Positions 36,439 to 45,145 of a stretch of DNA of 49,266 bases are shown in pieces (the stretch's first letter is position 1; every line of letters begins with the position of its first letter). The position numbers and the translations under genes were made by a program. Source of the stretch: Hymenobacter terrenus. Lineage in GTDB: Bacteria; Bacteroidota; Bacteroidia; Cytophagales; Hymenobacteraceae. The stretch spans positions 1 to 49,266 of the forward strand of contig NZ_LATM01000031.1 of NCBI RefSeq assembly GCF_000972495.1, given 5' to 3'. The notes under the pieces were generated by a model. The model worked only from the letters and a program-made list of their open reading frames with translations, was not told the DNA's origin and did not search any database.

Positions 36439-36456
36439 TTATGCAATAATGTTGCA
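36439..36456. promoter_or_regulatory. Near-palindromic candidate operator, site B
   Basis: TTATGCAATAATGTTGCA; the core ATGCAA-taatg-TTGCAT is a 6-5-6 inverted repeat. It overlaps the -33 TTG (36452-36454) of the promoter that follows, so a bound protein would block RNA polymerase. It shares TTATGCAAnAnTGTTGnA with site A upstream of the siderophore-type receptor operon, and 15 of 18 bases with the site C region upstream of the AztD-like gene. Confidence 0.55.
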
Positions 36457-36481
36457 TTTATAAAATGGTCGTTTACTTTTG
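36452..36481 (+). promoter_or_regulatory. Canonical Bacteroidota promoter (TTG-N19-TAnnTTTG)
   Basis: TTG at 36452-36454, 19 nt spacer, TACTTTTG at 36474-36481: an exact match to the Bacteroidota -33/-7 consensus. The next gene on this strand is the DUF5916 gene at 36782, which implies a leader of nearly 300 nt unless an unrecognised small gene or RNA lies between. Confidence 0.7.
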
Positions 36482-36781
36482 CTGTGAAAACAAGCAATTG
36501 ACTGCTGGCTAGTGCTCAAACCATTGCATCCTATTATACCACCCTGATGGTTGATTCTGCTTGACTTTTTCGCTGCTTGGTTCTTCTCAATGCCAGCTTC
36601 GAAGCAGACGATGCACAGAACTTTGCCTCTTGGAGCTGAAGCTTATTACGGGCGGTAATAACGAAGCGGAAGCGTCATTTGTGGGCTTTACCGCCGTGTG
36701 GCTGTCTGGCTGGCGCAAGCTAAGTGCTAGCAAGGTTCGGCCTGTGTAAGTCCGGAAATTCACTCCCGAGCAGACGGACTC

Positions 36782-39019
36782 ATGAAAAATTATTTGCTGG
36801 TTATGCGAAGCATTGATGTATGTAGTGGAATAGTCGTAGCGGCACTGCTGAGTTTGCCGACCCACGCCCAGGACGTCCCCATCTTCCCGCCGCCGGCTAC
36901 GCCACCCGTGGTGCGCGCCGTGCGGGCCCAGGGTCCGGTTACCATTGATGGCCGCCTCGACGAGGCCGCTTGGCGGGCCGCGCCCGTTATCCGCAACTTT
37001 CGGCAGGTGGAGCCCAATCAGAGCCAAGCGGCCCGCCCCGACACGTACGTGCGCATTGTGTTTGATGAGCGCAACCTGTACGTGGGCGCCTTCTGCCCCG
37101 ATTCGCTGGGTCGGACCGGGCTGCGGGCTCCCGACATGCGCCGCGACTTCGACTACTTTGAGCACGACCTGTTTGGGGTGGCCTTCGATGCCTTTCGCAC
37201 CCAGCGCAATGCTACGGCCTTCCAAACCAATCCCTACGGCGCTCAGCGCGACTTGCAAGCCTTCGACGACAATCTTTACGACCGGGAGTGGGATGCCTTG
37301 TGGAAAGTGCGCACCACCCGCACTGATTCCGGCTGGGTATGCGAAATGCAGCTGCCCTGGGCCACACTACGCTACCCCAGCGGCGGCAAAAGCAACCCAG
37401 CCGACAGTACCGGCTGGTTCGTGAACTTCAACCGTATTGCTCGGCGCCAGAACCAGATTTCGGGCTTCCCCGGCTATCCGCGGGCCTATTCTACCTATCG
37501 CATGGGCTACGTGGCCGAGCTGCGCGGCCTGCAACCGCCACCGGCGTCGGCCAACATCCGCGTGGCTCCCTACGTGGTGGTGCAGAATGACCGCCGCCGC
37601 GAAGCCGACGACCAGCCGATGACTTCGGAGACGAAGGTGAAAGTCGGGGGCGACCTGAAATGGGCCCTCAACCCGCACGCCGTGCTCGACCTAACCGTGA
37701 ACACCGATTTCGCCCAGGCCGACGCCGACCGCCAGGTTATCAACCTGCGCCGCTTCAACGTGTTCTTCCCTGAGCGGCGGCAATTTTTCCTGGAAAATGC
37801 GGGCTTGTTTGCACCCAGCACCCCGCTGTTTCAGCCGTTTTTCTCGCGCACCATTGGCCTCGGCGACAACGGCCTGCCACTGCCCCTCACTGGCGGGGCC
37901 CGCTACACCGACCGCACCGTGGGCCGCGGCATTGGCGGGCTCTACGTGCGTCAGAAGGAAGATGATTTTGCCGGCGGCCAGAATCCGGCGCACTTTGGCG
38001 TGGGGCGCTACCTCAAGAACTACGGCAAGCAAAACAACGTGGGCCTGCTCGTAACCAGCCGATACGACGAGGCCGGCCAGGGCCGCGCTTCCGGCCAGAA
38101 CACCACCTTTACCGTGGACGGCCTCATCCGCCCCAGCCAGCCGCTCACCGTGCAGTATCTACTGTCGGGGTCGCTGGACCGGGGGCCGGGCGGCGAAGGG
38201 CTGGCCGGCTACGTGCAAGCCAGCTATAGCACCAACCAGTTTTTCATTTCCACCAGCCATAGCCTCATTTCCGCCCGCTATCGGCCGGCGATGGGCTTTG
38301 TGGCGCGTCAGGACCTGATTTATCACAACCCTTACGGCTACCTCATCTGGCGGCCCAGCTGGAAACCCAAGTTCATCCGTTCCATCGAGCCCGATTTCTC
38401 GGCCGACATCTACCAGGGCGCGAGTGACGGCCGGTTTCAGGAGGGCGTGTTCTCCATGAGCCCAGTATTCTTCTTGCTGCAAAATGGCGGCTCAGTGTAC
38501 GTGAAGCTGGAGCACAACCGCCAGAACCTGCCCGTGGATTTTGACCCCGTGGGCATTCTGATTGCCAAAGGCAGCTATCGCTACAATCGCATAGAAGCCC
38601 GCTTCGCCACAGACCCATCAAGTAAATTGTACTTCCGCGCTACGGGTAGCAGCGGAGGCTACTATAACGGGACCCTGCGGCGGGCCGATGGCAGCCTGCG
38701 CTACTCGGCCTCGGCCCACGCCGCGCTGAGCTTGGACGGCGAGTACAACGCCCTGCGCGGGGTAGGCATCGAAAAGGCAAATCAGGAAGCCTGGCTACTG
38801 GGGCCGGAGCTACGCCTGGCCCTCAACCCGCGCGCGCAGCTCACCGCCTTTTATCAGTACAGCTCGGCTGCCCGCCTGGCCCGCTGGAACGTGCGCGCCA
38901 GCTGGGAATTTCAGCCCTTGAGCTACGTATATCTGGTCTTCAACGAGCTGGCAAACAATCAGCTGGATTCGCGTCAGCAGCAAACCATTGGCAAGGTGAG
39001 CTACATCAAACAGTTTTAA
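36782..39019 (+). CDS. DUF5916 protein with CBM9-like N-terminal domain (outer-membrane barrel type)
   Basis: 745 aa. The signal peptide region ends AALLSLPTHAQ (a start at the second Met, MRSIDV, is also possible). The N-terminal CBM9-like domain begins VTIDGRLDEAAWRAAPVIRN and includes VRIVFDERNLYVGAFCPD. The DUF5916 domain follows, with NPYGAQRDLQAFDDNLYDRE, WVCEMQLPWATLRYP, LTVNTDFAQADADRQVINL and FNVFFPERRQFFLENAGLF. The C-terminal half is rich in alternating aromatic strands and ends VSYIKQF, as outer-membrane barrels do. The function of the family is not established. The promoter carries candidate operator site B. The oxidoreductase gene begins 10 bp downstream. Confidence 0.88.
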   Translation: MKNYLLVMRSIDVCSGIVVAALLSLPTHAQDVPIFPPPATPPVVRAVRAQGPVTIDGRLDEAAWRAAPVIRNFRQVEPNQSQAARPDTYVRIVFDERNLYVGAFCPDSLGRTGLRAPDMRRDFDYFEHDLFGVAFDAFRTQRNATAFQTNPYGAQRDLQAFDDNLYDREWDALWKVRTTRTDSGWVCEMQLPWATLRYPSGGKSNPADSTGWFVNFNRIARRQNQISGFPGYPRAYSTYRMGYVAELRGLQPPPASANIRVAPYVVVQNDRRREADDQPMTSETKVKVGGDLKWALNPHAVLDLTVNTDFAQADADRQVINLRRFNVFFPERRQFFLENAGLFAPSTPLFQPFFSRTIGLGDNGLPLPLTGGARYTDRTVGRGIGGLYVRQKEDDFAGGQNPAHFGVGRYLKNYGKQNNVGLLVTSRYDEAGQGRASGQNTTFTVDGLIRPSQPLTVQYLLSGSLDRGPGGEGLAGYVQASYSTNQFFISTSHSLISARYRPAMGFVARQDLIYHNPYGYLIWRPSWKPKFIRSIEPDFSADIYQGASDGRFQEGVFSMSPVFFLLQNGGSVYVKLEHNRQNLPVDFDPVGILIAKGSYRYNRIEARFATDPSSKLYFRATGSSGGYYNGTLRRADGSLRYSASAHAALSLDGEYNALRGVGIEKANQEAWLLGPELRLALNPRAQLTAFYQYSSAARLARWNVRASWEFQPLSYVYLVFNELANNQLDSRQQQTIGKVSYIKQF

Positions 39020-39029
39020 TTCAAGCGCA

Positions 39030-39954
39030 ATGACAGCTTCTAAAATTGACTTTATCATCGTTGACGGCTCCTACGCGGGGCTGAGCGCGGCCATGGCCCT
39101 GGGCCGCGCCCGTTGCCGCGCTGCTGGTACTTGATGCCGGCCAGCCGCGCAACCATACCACACCGCATGCCCACAACCTATTGCTGCACGACGGCGACGC
39201 GCCCGCCACCCTGGCCGCCCGTGCCCGCCAGCAAGTAGCTGCTTACCCCACAGTGCAGCTGTTAAACGCCGAAGCCACAGCGGCCGAGCTGCTCCCCGAT
39301 GGCACATTCTGGGTGAGCACCGCCGCCCACGGCACCTTCGCAGCACCCAAGCTACTGCTAGCTACCGGCCTACGTGACGAACTGCCTTCTATCGAGGGCT
39401 TTGCTGCATGTTGGGGCACGTCCATCATTCACTGCCCCTACTGCCACAGCTACGAGGTGGCCGACCAGCCCACCGGCCTGTGGCTCAATGGCGACTTGGT
39501 GGGCCACCAAGTGAAGCTGCTGCTGAACTGGACCCGCCAGCTGACCGTGTTCACCAACGGCCCGGCCACATTTGGGGCCGAAGTGCGTACGCAATTGGCG
39601 GCCGCTGGCGTAGGACTGGAAGAAACGCCCGTTGCAGCGCTGCCGCACACGGGTTCCCAATTCCATGGCCTGCGCCTGGCCGATGGGCGCGCTGTGGCAT
39701 TGCCCGTGCTCTACGCTGTGCTGCCCCGCCACCAAGCTTCCGATCTACCCGCGCAGCTCGGCTGCGAAATGGACGAGCACAACCTGCTGCGCGTGGACGA
39801 GTACAACCAAACCACCGTGCCCGGCGTGTACGCAGCCGGCGACAACTGCTCGCTAATTCATCAGCTCGCCAATGCCATTGGCGTGGGCAACCGGCTGGGT
39901 GGCATACTGAGCCGGGACCTGATTCTGGCGCGGCCCGTATCTGTGCATCCATGA
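39030..39954 (+). pseudogene. Thioredoxin-reductase-like FAD/NAD(P) oxidoreductase gene with a 5' frameshift
   Basis: From ATG 39030, 10 bp after the DUF5916 stop, the frame reads TASKIDFIIVDGSYAGLSAA, then MALGRAR, and then runs to a stop after RCRAAGT. One base out of frame the protein continues normally: ALLVLDAGQPRNHTTPHAHN, LLLHDG, the redox motif CPYCHSYE, and the C-terminal FAD motif GVYAAGDNC, ending at 39954. An extra C in the run at about 39107-39109 would explain it. The first glycine of the usual G-G-S-Y-A-G-L FAD motif is also Asp. The 3' part (from 39181) is open for 257 aa but lacks the FAD-binding N-terminus. It is a recent pseudogene or a base-calling error. Confidence 0.78.
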
Positions 39955-40102
39955 GGCCGCCAACAATTAGGCAATAAACACCCGCGGCACGCGGAGGAAG
40001 AATAGCAAGTGTGGGTCGTCGGGTCACAACCTGTTAGCAAGCTCACGTCTGGCGCCATCTTTGCAGCCTTCGGCCTTTGCTCACTAGCCGTATTGCACTT
40101 CT

Positions 40103-40690
40103 ATGCGCCTGATTTCCCCTGTTCTCGCCGCTTTGAGCTTGTGGCTCATGAGTGCCCCTGCTGCCGCTCAACAGCCCAACAACGACGGCTTTCATCGTCG
40201 CAATGGGCAGATGCACGTCCTGCGCAACGGCCAGTTACGGCCCATGACGCGGGATTCGCGGCTGCCAACGGGCGTCCTCGTCACCAAAGATGGATTCCTG
40301 GTGCGCACCGATGGTACCCGAACGGAGCTGCGCGAGGGACAAGCCTGTGACTTCAACGGCAATGTGGTGGCCGTGAGAACGGCCGCGGCCGGTGGGTTGG
40401 CGCTAAGTGCTCCAGTCTCGGCGGCCCGGCGTGTGAGCGACGACTCTCCGGCCGCAGCAGAAATTGAGGCGGTGCTCGTAGACGTATTTGACCGCGTCCG
40501 CCAACGTGAGGAAAGGTGGGAAAAGGATGACGACCACTACGATGGTAAGCACGCCAAGAAGGCCTGGGAAAAGCGTAAGAAAGAAGAGGAAAAGTGGCGC
40601 GAATCCGAGAAGAAGCGCGAGGAAAAAGCACGGGAATATTATAAAAAGCGGGAGGGAAAGCGCCGAGAAGGCAAAGAGTGGGACGATTAG
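40103..40690 (+). CDS. Secreted DUF6799-like protein with a charged helical tail
   Basis: 195 aa; signal peptide MRLISPVLAALSLWLMSAPA. Residues 30-95 resemble the DUF6799 pattern (HRRNGQMHVLRNGQLRPMTR; LVTKDGFLVRTDGTRTELRE, then GQACDFNGNVV), read as short paired strands. The last 60 residues are almost entirely Lys/Glu/Arg with a helical pattern (KKAWEKRKKEEEKWRESEKK), probably a single solvent-exposed helix or coiled coil. The function is unknown. The gene ends 16 bp before a terminator shared with the convergent gene. Confidence 0.7.
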   Translation: MRLISPVLAALSLWLMSAPAAAQQPNNDGFHRRNGQMHVLRNGQLRPMTRDSRLPTGVLVTKDGFLVRTDGTRTELREGQACDFNGNVVAVRTAAAGGLALSAPVSAARRVSDDSPAAAEIEAVLVDVFDRVRQREERWEKDDDHYDGKHAKKAWEKRKKEEEKWRESEKKREEKAREYYKKREGKRREGKEWDD

Positions 40691-40706
40691 CCCACCCCTG
40701 AAAAGC

Positions 40707-40741
40707 AAACGCCCGACCGCTCAGCGAGCAGCCGGGCGTTT
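40707..40741. terminator. Bidirectional intrinsic terminator
   Basis: AAACGCCCG (40707-40715) and CGGGCGTTT (40733-40741) form a 9-bp GC-rich stem flanked by A's on the left and T's on the right. It lies between convergent genes ending at 40690 and 40759, so it can serve both strands. Confidence 0.8.
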
Positions 40742-40758
40742 TGGTATCGGGCGAATTA

Positions 40759-41286
40759 CTAACGCTGCGGAAACAGGATATCGAGGATGTCGCGAACCAC
40801 GGTGCCGGGCCGCCGACGCTCCTCTTCTCGCCAGTTATACTCAGCATCGTAGGCCCGGTCCCCATGCAGAATAAACGCACCGGGCTCCAAGCGAATGCCC
40901 GCGAGTCGGTTGCAGCTGGTGGGTGAAGGTTGCTGCCCCGCAGGACGGTTAGGGTACCATATCCGGCACTCGCCGGGAGGCGGGTAATGGCCCCGCGGCA
41001 CGCCCGCCAATTCCCGAGGACCAGCCGTGCCTGCCCGCGGGAGAATAACCCGGCCCAGAATGTCACCCAGGCCACCCGTCGGGCGCGTATTCCGCTTATC
41101 ATAACGGCCGTCTTTGTCGTTCTTATAACGGTTGTCGCGGTCCTTATATTCTTTGTCTTTATAGTCTTTGTCCTTGTATTCTTTTTTATCCTTGTCCTTG
41201 CCTTTGCCTTTGCCATCGTCTTGGGCCGAAGCCGCCGAAGTCGAAAGCAACAGGCCGGTGGCGAGCAGGTAGTGAGCGAGTTTCAT
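40759..41286 (-). CDS. Secreted protein with a Lys/Asp/Tyr-rich repeat and a conserved C-terminal domain
   Basis: 175 aa from ATG 41286 (MKLAHYLLATGLLLSTSAAS signal; an in-frame start 30 nt upstream would spoil it). After the signal comes a low-complexity run built from K-D-K/E-Y-K-D units (KEYKDKDYKDKEYKDRDNRY), encoded by a degenerate tandem repeat at about 41125-41200. The C-terminal half is ordered and cysteine-containing (HYPPPGECRIWYPNRPAGQQ; NRLAGIRLEPGAFILHG). It resembles small envelope proteins of Bacteroidota that I cannot name. Its neighbour across the terminator is also a small secreted protein with a charged tract. Confidence 0.7.
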   Translation of the reverse strand: MKLAHYLLATGLLLSTSAASAQDDGKGKGKDKDKKEYKDKDYKDKEYKDRDNRYKNDKDGRYDKRNTRPTGGLGDILGRVILPRAGTAGPRELAGVPRGHYPPPGECRIWYPNRPAGQQPSPTSCNRLAGIRLEPGAFILHGDRAYDAEYNWREEERRRPGTVVRDILDILFPQR

Positions 41287-41432
41287 AAGAGTGGGGAAAG
41301 TAGATAATGAGACCATTACGCCTGCTTACTGTCAAAGTTCGGGCCACAACGATTTACGCTCCTCGCTAATTCTAAGCTCGGGTGTAGAAGCACCGATTTC
41401 GGTTTGATAGAAAGTGATTTCTTTGTTTGACT

Positions 41433-43288
41433 ATGCTGCACAATTTCCTCTTCACGCCCTTCGCCGACTCTGCCACCGCTCAGCTTTACGACCGAGTAGT
41501 GGTCACCCTGCGGGCCGAGACTGGCTCCGGCGTAGCGTTGCTGCTCGGCAACTTTGCCGTGGAAGAAGGGGGCGAAACGCTGAATGCGGTGGTCATCCGG
41601 CCGCACAGCATCACTATCTTGGTCTTGGTGCCCCGTGGCGGCAAGCTTCCGATGCCCGCCTTAAGTTACGGCGCCTGGCAACTCGATGGCCAGCCTTTGC
41701 ACGGCCCCAGTACCGAAGTTGATAACCCCTATGAGCAGTTTCAGCGGCAAAAGGCCATGTTGGCCGCGTGGCTAAAACCGCAGTTTGGGCCGGAACAGGC
41801 TAACCTACAGTTCATTTCCGGGCTGGTGGTGTTCGGCGCTCCCGTTACCTTCAGCCCCGAAGTAGAAGAGCATCTGAGCCAATTACCCGACGGCAGCTTT
41901 CAGCTATTGGTCACTGCCACTCAGCTGCCCCGCCGCCTGACCCAACTCGCCCGCCCCGAAATCGACCTAACCGAGGCCGAACTTACGGAATGGGCCCGCA
42001 ATTTAGCCGACGACCTCGACCTGACACCTGTGCCGGCCATTTCCACCGCACCACCCGATGACGAGCTGGTACCTGCCCGAAGCTTCCTGAGCCGGGCCTG
42101 GAGTTGGCTTGGCGCCGATGACATTCCCGAAGATACCCCTTACGGCCACCCCGCCGCACAGGCTGCCGCCAACAGCGCCGAAAAGCAGCGCCTCGAACGG
42201 ATGCAGCGCGACACTCAGGCCCAAGTACAGCAGCAGCTCCGGGCCCTCGAAGCCCAGGAAGCCGAGCGTGAGCGGCGCATGGAAGCGTTGCGCGCGCAAC
42301 TGGAGCAGGCTCCAGCCGTCACCACCGAGGCCCAGGCCTTGCGTGACGTGACCGGTTGGCCGCCGAAAGCCAGGAAAAAGCTGTGCTGGAGGAGACCATT
42401 CGGGCTTCCCGCGCCGAGTCAGCAAACCTCAACCGCGACCTTGATGCTAATATTCAGCAACTTGGTCAGTTGATTGAGCAGATGCATGCACGGGCGGCAG
42501 TTGGTTCGAGCGGCGGCCCTGCGGCCCCGGTTGCGCCGGTTCCGCTGGCTGGTACTCCCCCACCCCCGGTCGGCTACCGGAAGCTGCGGGTATGGCGCCG
42601 TCGGCTGCCCCGTATTGCCGCTGTTTTTGGCGTGCTTGGATTGTTAGGCCTCGGGGCGTGGGGGCTGCGCCGCATCAAGTCTGGCCCACCCACTCCGTAC
42701 CAGGAAAACGGCAAATGGGGCCTCGTCGATGCTAGTGGAGAACCGGTGGTGCCGGCCAAATATTCGGCCGTCAGCCCAGTGCAGCAGGGACGCGCCGTGG
42801 TGGAAGACAACGGTGTATATGGCCTTATCGACGAAACCGGTAAGGAAGTGGTAGCTCCGGCGTACGACGCCCTTAACTCCTTCGCCGGTGGCTACGCCCG
42901 CGTTCGGGTTGGCAATGCGTACACCTTTTTAGATGAGCAGGGCCAGGAGTTTGCAGACTTCTATTTCAATGCCCTTGACTTCTCCGAAGGTTACGCCGCC
43001 GTGCTCGACCACCGCGGCTGGCACTACCTCAGTGGTCCTGAGCCGGAAGACCCTACTAAGCCGCCTGTGGTGTTCAAGGAAGCTTATTCTTTTCACGAAG
43101 GCCTCGCCCGGGTACGTCTCACCGATGGCTACACCTACATCACCAAAGACTATTTTGCCGACCCCACCCGAGGCACCAAGCCGTTTGGCCGCTACGAGCT
43201 AGCCACCGACTTCGAAAATGGCAAGGCCCGCGTTACCCAAAACGGCCGCAGCTTTATCATCGACACCGATGCAGAGCCCATTCACTAG
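41433..43288 (+). pseudogene. NERD-like / coiled-coil / transmembrane / WG-repeat protein, split by a frameshift
   Basis: From ATG 41433 the frame encodes a NERD-like N-terminus (ETLNAVVIRPHSITILVLVP; DNPYEQFQRQKAMLAAWLKP; LQFISGLVVFGAPVTF), where the family's catalytic E-x-K is replaced by L-x-P. A coiled coil follows (about residues 250-300, KQRLERMQRDTQAQVQQQLR). Near 42352 the frame is lost. One base out of frame the coiled coil resumes (AAESQEKAVLEETIRASRAE), then a transmembrane helix (LPRIAAVFGVLGLLGLGAWG) and WG repeats (NGKWGLVDASGEPVVPAKYS; NGVYGLIDETGKEVVAPAYD) to the stop at 43288. Adding one C in ACCGG restores a protein of about 619 aa. As written, two pieces would be made. Confidence 0.75.
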
Positions 43289-43464
43289 CCAGTGGTCCCG
43301 TACCGGAGGCTGTATGCAAAGTCAGGATGGCTATAAGCGCCGGCACGTGAGGTGACTCATGGCCACGGAAATCCAGGCGCGACTACTTTGAGACGTAGCT
43401 TCCATCCTCCAGTTGCGCTATTTTTATGAACAACCAAGGAGAATGAGTGAAGAAAAACGGGTTG

Positions 43465-44274
43465 TTATTTAGGCAAAACCACCTCCCGGACCAGGATGAA
43501 GCCCCCCATTGCCAGCGTGAACCACCCAAACGCGGGCTTGAGCGTAGCACCCGGAATGAAGCGCGCCAGGTAAGTGCCGAGCCCGATGCCGACCAGAGCA
43601 AAAACCAGAAAACGGAGCAGGAAAGGCCAGTCGATAGGCATGCCGGCGCTTAAATCGCCGAGAAAGCTAATGAGGGAGTTGGCCGCGATGATGGCCAGCG
43701 ACGTGCCCACGGCCCGCGGCATGGGCAGGCGCGCGAAGAGGACCAGCGCCGGGAGGATGAGAAAGCCTTCACCCGCCCCCACAAAGCTGGTGAGTGTGCC
43801 CACCACTAGCCCAATGGTCAGCACCAGCGGGTAGTTCAGCGCACCCGGACCGGCAGCCGATTCGGCGGGCTCCGGACCAGCTCTCCGAATCATGGCGTAG
43901 GCCGCGCATACCATGAGCAGGGCAAAGGCCACCAGCACGAGCTGGTCTTTGGTGAAGACCAGGTGCCCGACCGTGAACAGCTCGGGCGGCACAGCTGGCA
44001 GCAGCACGTTGCGCGTGAGAAATACGGCCACCAGCGAGGGCAGCAGGAACACGGCCGCCGTGGGCACCGACACCAAGCCCCGGCGGAAGTAGCTCGTCGC
44101 CCCGACCAGCGAGGTGCTGCCCACCACAAAGAGCGAATACGCCGTGCTCAGCACCGGGCTCACGCTCAGCAGGTACACCAGTACGGGCACGGTGAGAATG
44201 GAGCCCCCGCCCCCCATAATGCCCAGCGAAATGCCAATGAAGATGGCTGCGAAGTAGCCCAGGTAAGGAAGCAT
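43465..44274 (-). CDS. TauE/SafE-family anion permease
   Basis: This 269-aa polytopic membrane protein has eight or so helices in two inverted halves. Each half carries the family motif: N-terminal GISLGIMGGGGSILTVPVLV and C-terminal LTSFVGAGEGFLILPALVLF. Members export or import sulfite, sulfoacetate or related organic anions. The second motif has Glu where Gly is common (GAGGG), a small deviation. It faces the NERD-WG gene and has no sulfur-metabolism gene next to it, so the substrate is open. Confidence 0.88.
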   Translation of the reverse strand: MLPYLGYFAAIFIGISLGIMGGGGSILTVPVLVYLLSVSPVLSTAYSLFVVGSTSLVGATSYFRRGLVSVPTAAVFLLPSLVAVFLTRNVLLPAVPPELFTVGHLVFTKDQLVLVAFALLMVCAAYAMIRRAGPEPAESAAGPGALNYPLVLTIGLVVGTLTSFVGAGEGFLILPALVLFARLPMPRAVGTSLAIIAANSLISFLGDLSAGMPIDWPFLLRFLVFALVGIGLGTYLARFIPGATLKPAFGWFTLAMGGFILVREVVLPK

Positions 44275-45145
44275 GAAGGGCGAGTAAACGGATGAAGTTA
44301 TAATAATTTATCATAACTTACCCTTAACTACCCCGGCCACTACTACTCTCGACTTTACGGCCGAGAATGCGGTCAGCAGCCGCAACATCCCCAGCCAGCG
44401 CGACTGCGCACAGAAGTTGCAGGCAGCCTCAGACCCCATCAGCGCACACCAGCTGAGCTTGGATGGTGGGGGCGGTTGGTTTTCGGCAGCAAACACCCGC
44501 TGTGCAGAACACTTACTACATTGACCTCGATTCGTTTTCGTTGAGCTACTACCTCACTACGGACTGTATCGTGACTCACCGGCTTTGGACAGCATACCGC
44601 GCCTATTATGTAACGCCCTCACCGACAAGTCATAAACCACAATAAATTTTTATCCATTAAAGTTGACCGGCTGTTCGACCCCAGCAACGAAGCAGTCTAC
44701 CGGTAGTGGAGAACCCCTTTATGCGCAGAGACCATTGGAATAGAAATCAGATGAATTATATTTTCTGATTAAGTAAGATAGGTTAGGCTTAACAGGGGGT
44801 TTAACCAAAATGATTATATCAACTTCCGCAGCTTGTGGACTGGATAGCCGACTGATTGAAGCATTCAGAATCTGGAAGATACTAGACTTCTCGTTTTTTC
44901 TACGGCGCTATTCGATTAGCTCTATCATCGGCACACGCCGCTGCTTCGCGACAGTACCCCCGTCCACTACGCTCTTTTTTTAACGTCCATCAAAATCAGT
45001 TCCCGGGGTGGCATGTTGCCCGCCCATTTAGGCATCGCTCCTGCTTGCACTCTGGGCCTTTGATAAAAGGCTGATCCAAATGCAGCTTCTGGACCAACCT
45101 CTTATCAAATTTATTCGCACATGAACAGCTTCTGCGAGTGCGAAG
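44275..45145. other. Intergenic region with one long hairpin
   Basis: 871 bp without a convincing gene. Short plus-strand frames (for example QNTYYIDLDSFSLSYYLTTD near 44514-44575) have no start context or family. 44640-44820 is AT-rich. A 20-bp hairpin lies at 45059-45109 (listed separately). Confidence 0.4.
45059..45109 (-). repeat. Long hairpin downstream of the duplicated-domain lipoprotein gene
   Basis: 45059-45078 and 45090-45109 are inverted repeats over 20 bp with three differences and an 11-nt loop. In minus-strand RNA all three differences become G-U wobble pairs, whereas in plus-strand RNA they are A-C mismatches. The structure therefore favours a minus-strand transcript. It begins 36 nt beyond the stop of the minus-strand gene at 45146, so it could act as its 3' end, although no U-run follows. 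Confidence 0.55.

Larger units (their letters stand above)
36200..36781. other. Intergenic region upstream of the DUF5916 gene
   Basis: 36400-36490 is AT-rich and contains a near-palindrome and a canonical promoter (listed separately). From the predicted start of transcription (about 36488) to the ATG at 36782 there would be a leader of nearly 300 nt. I see no gene in it and no recognisable riboswitch. Confidence 0.5.

Noticed and set aside
39408..39977. An alternative-frame open frame within the oxidoreductase
   Set aside because: It is Arg/Ala-rich shadow sequence. The 39181-39954 frame has CPYCHSYE and the GDNC FAD motif.
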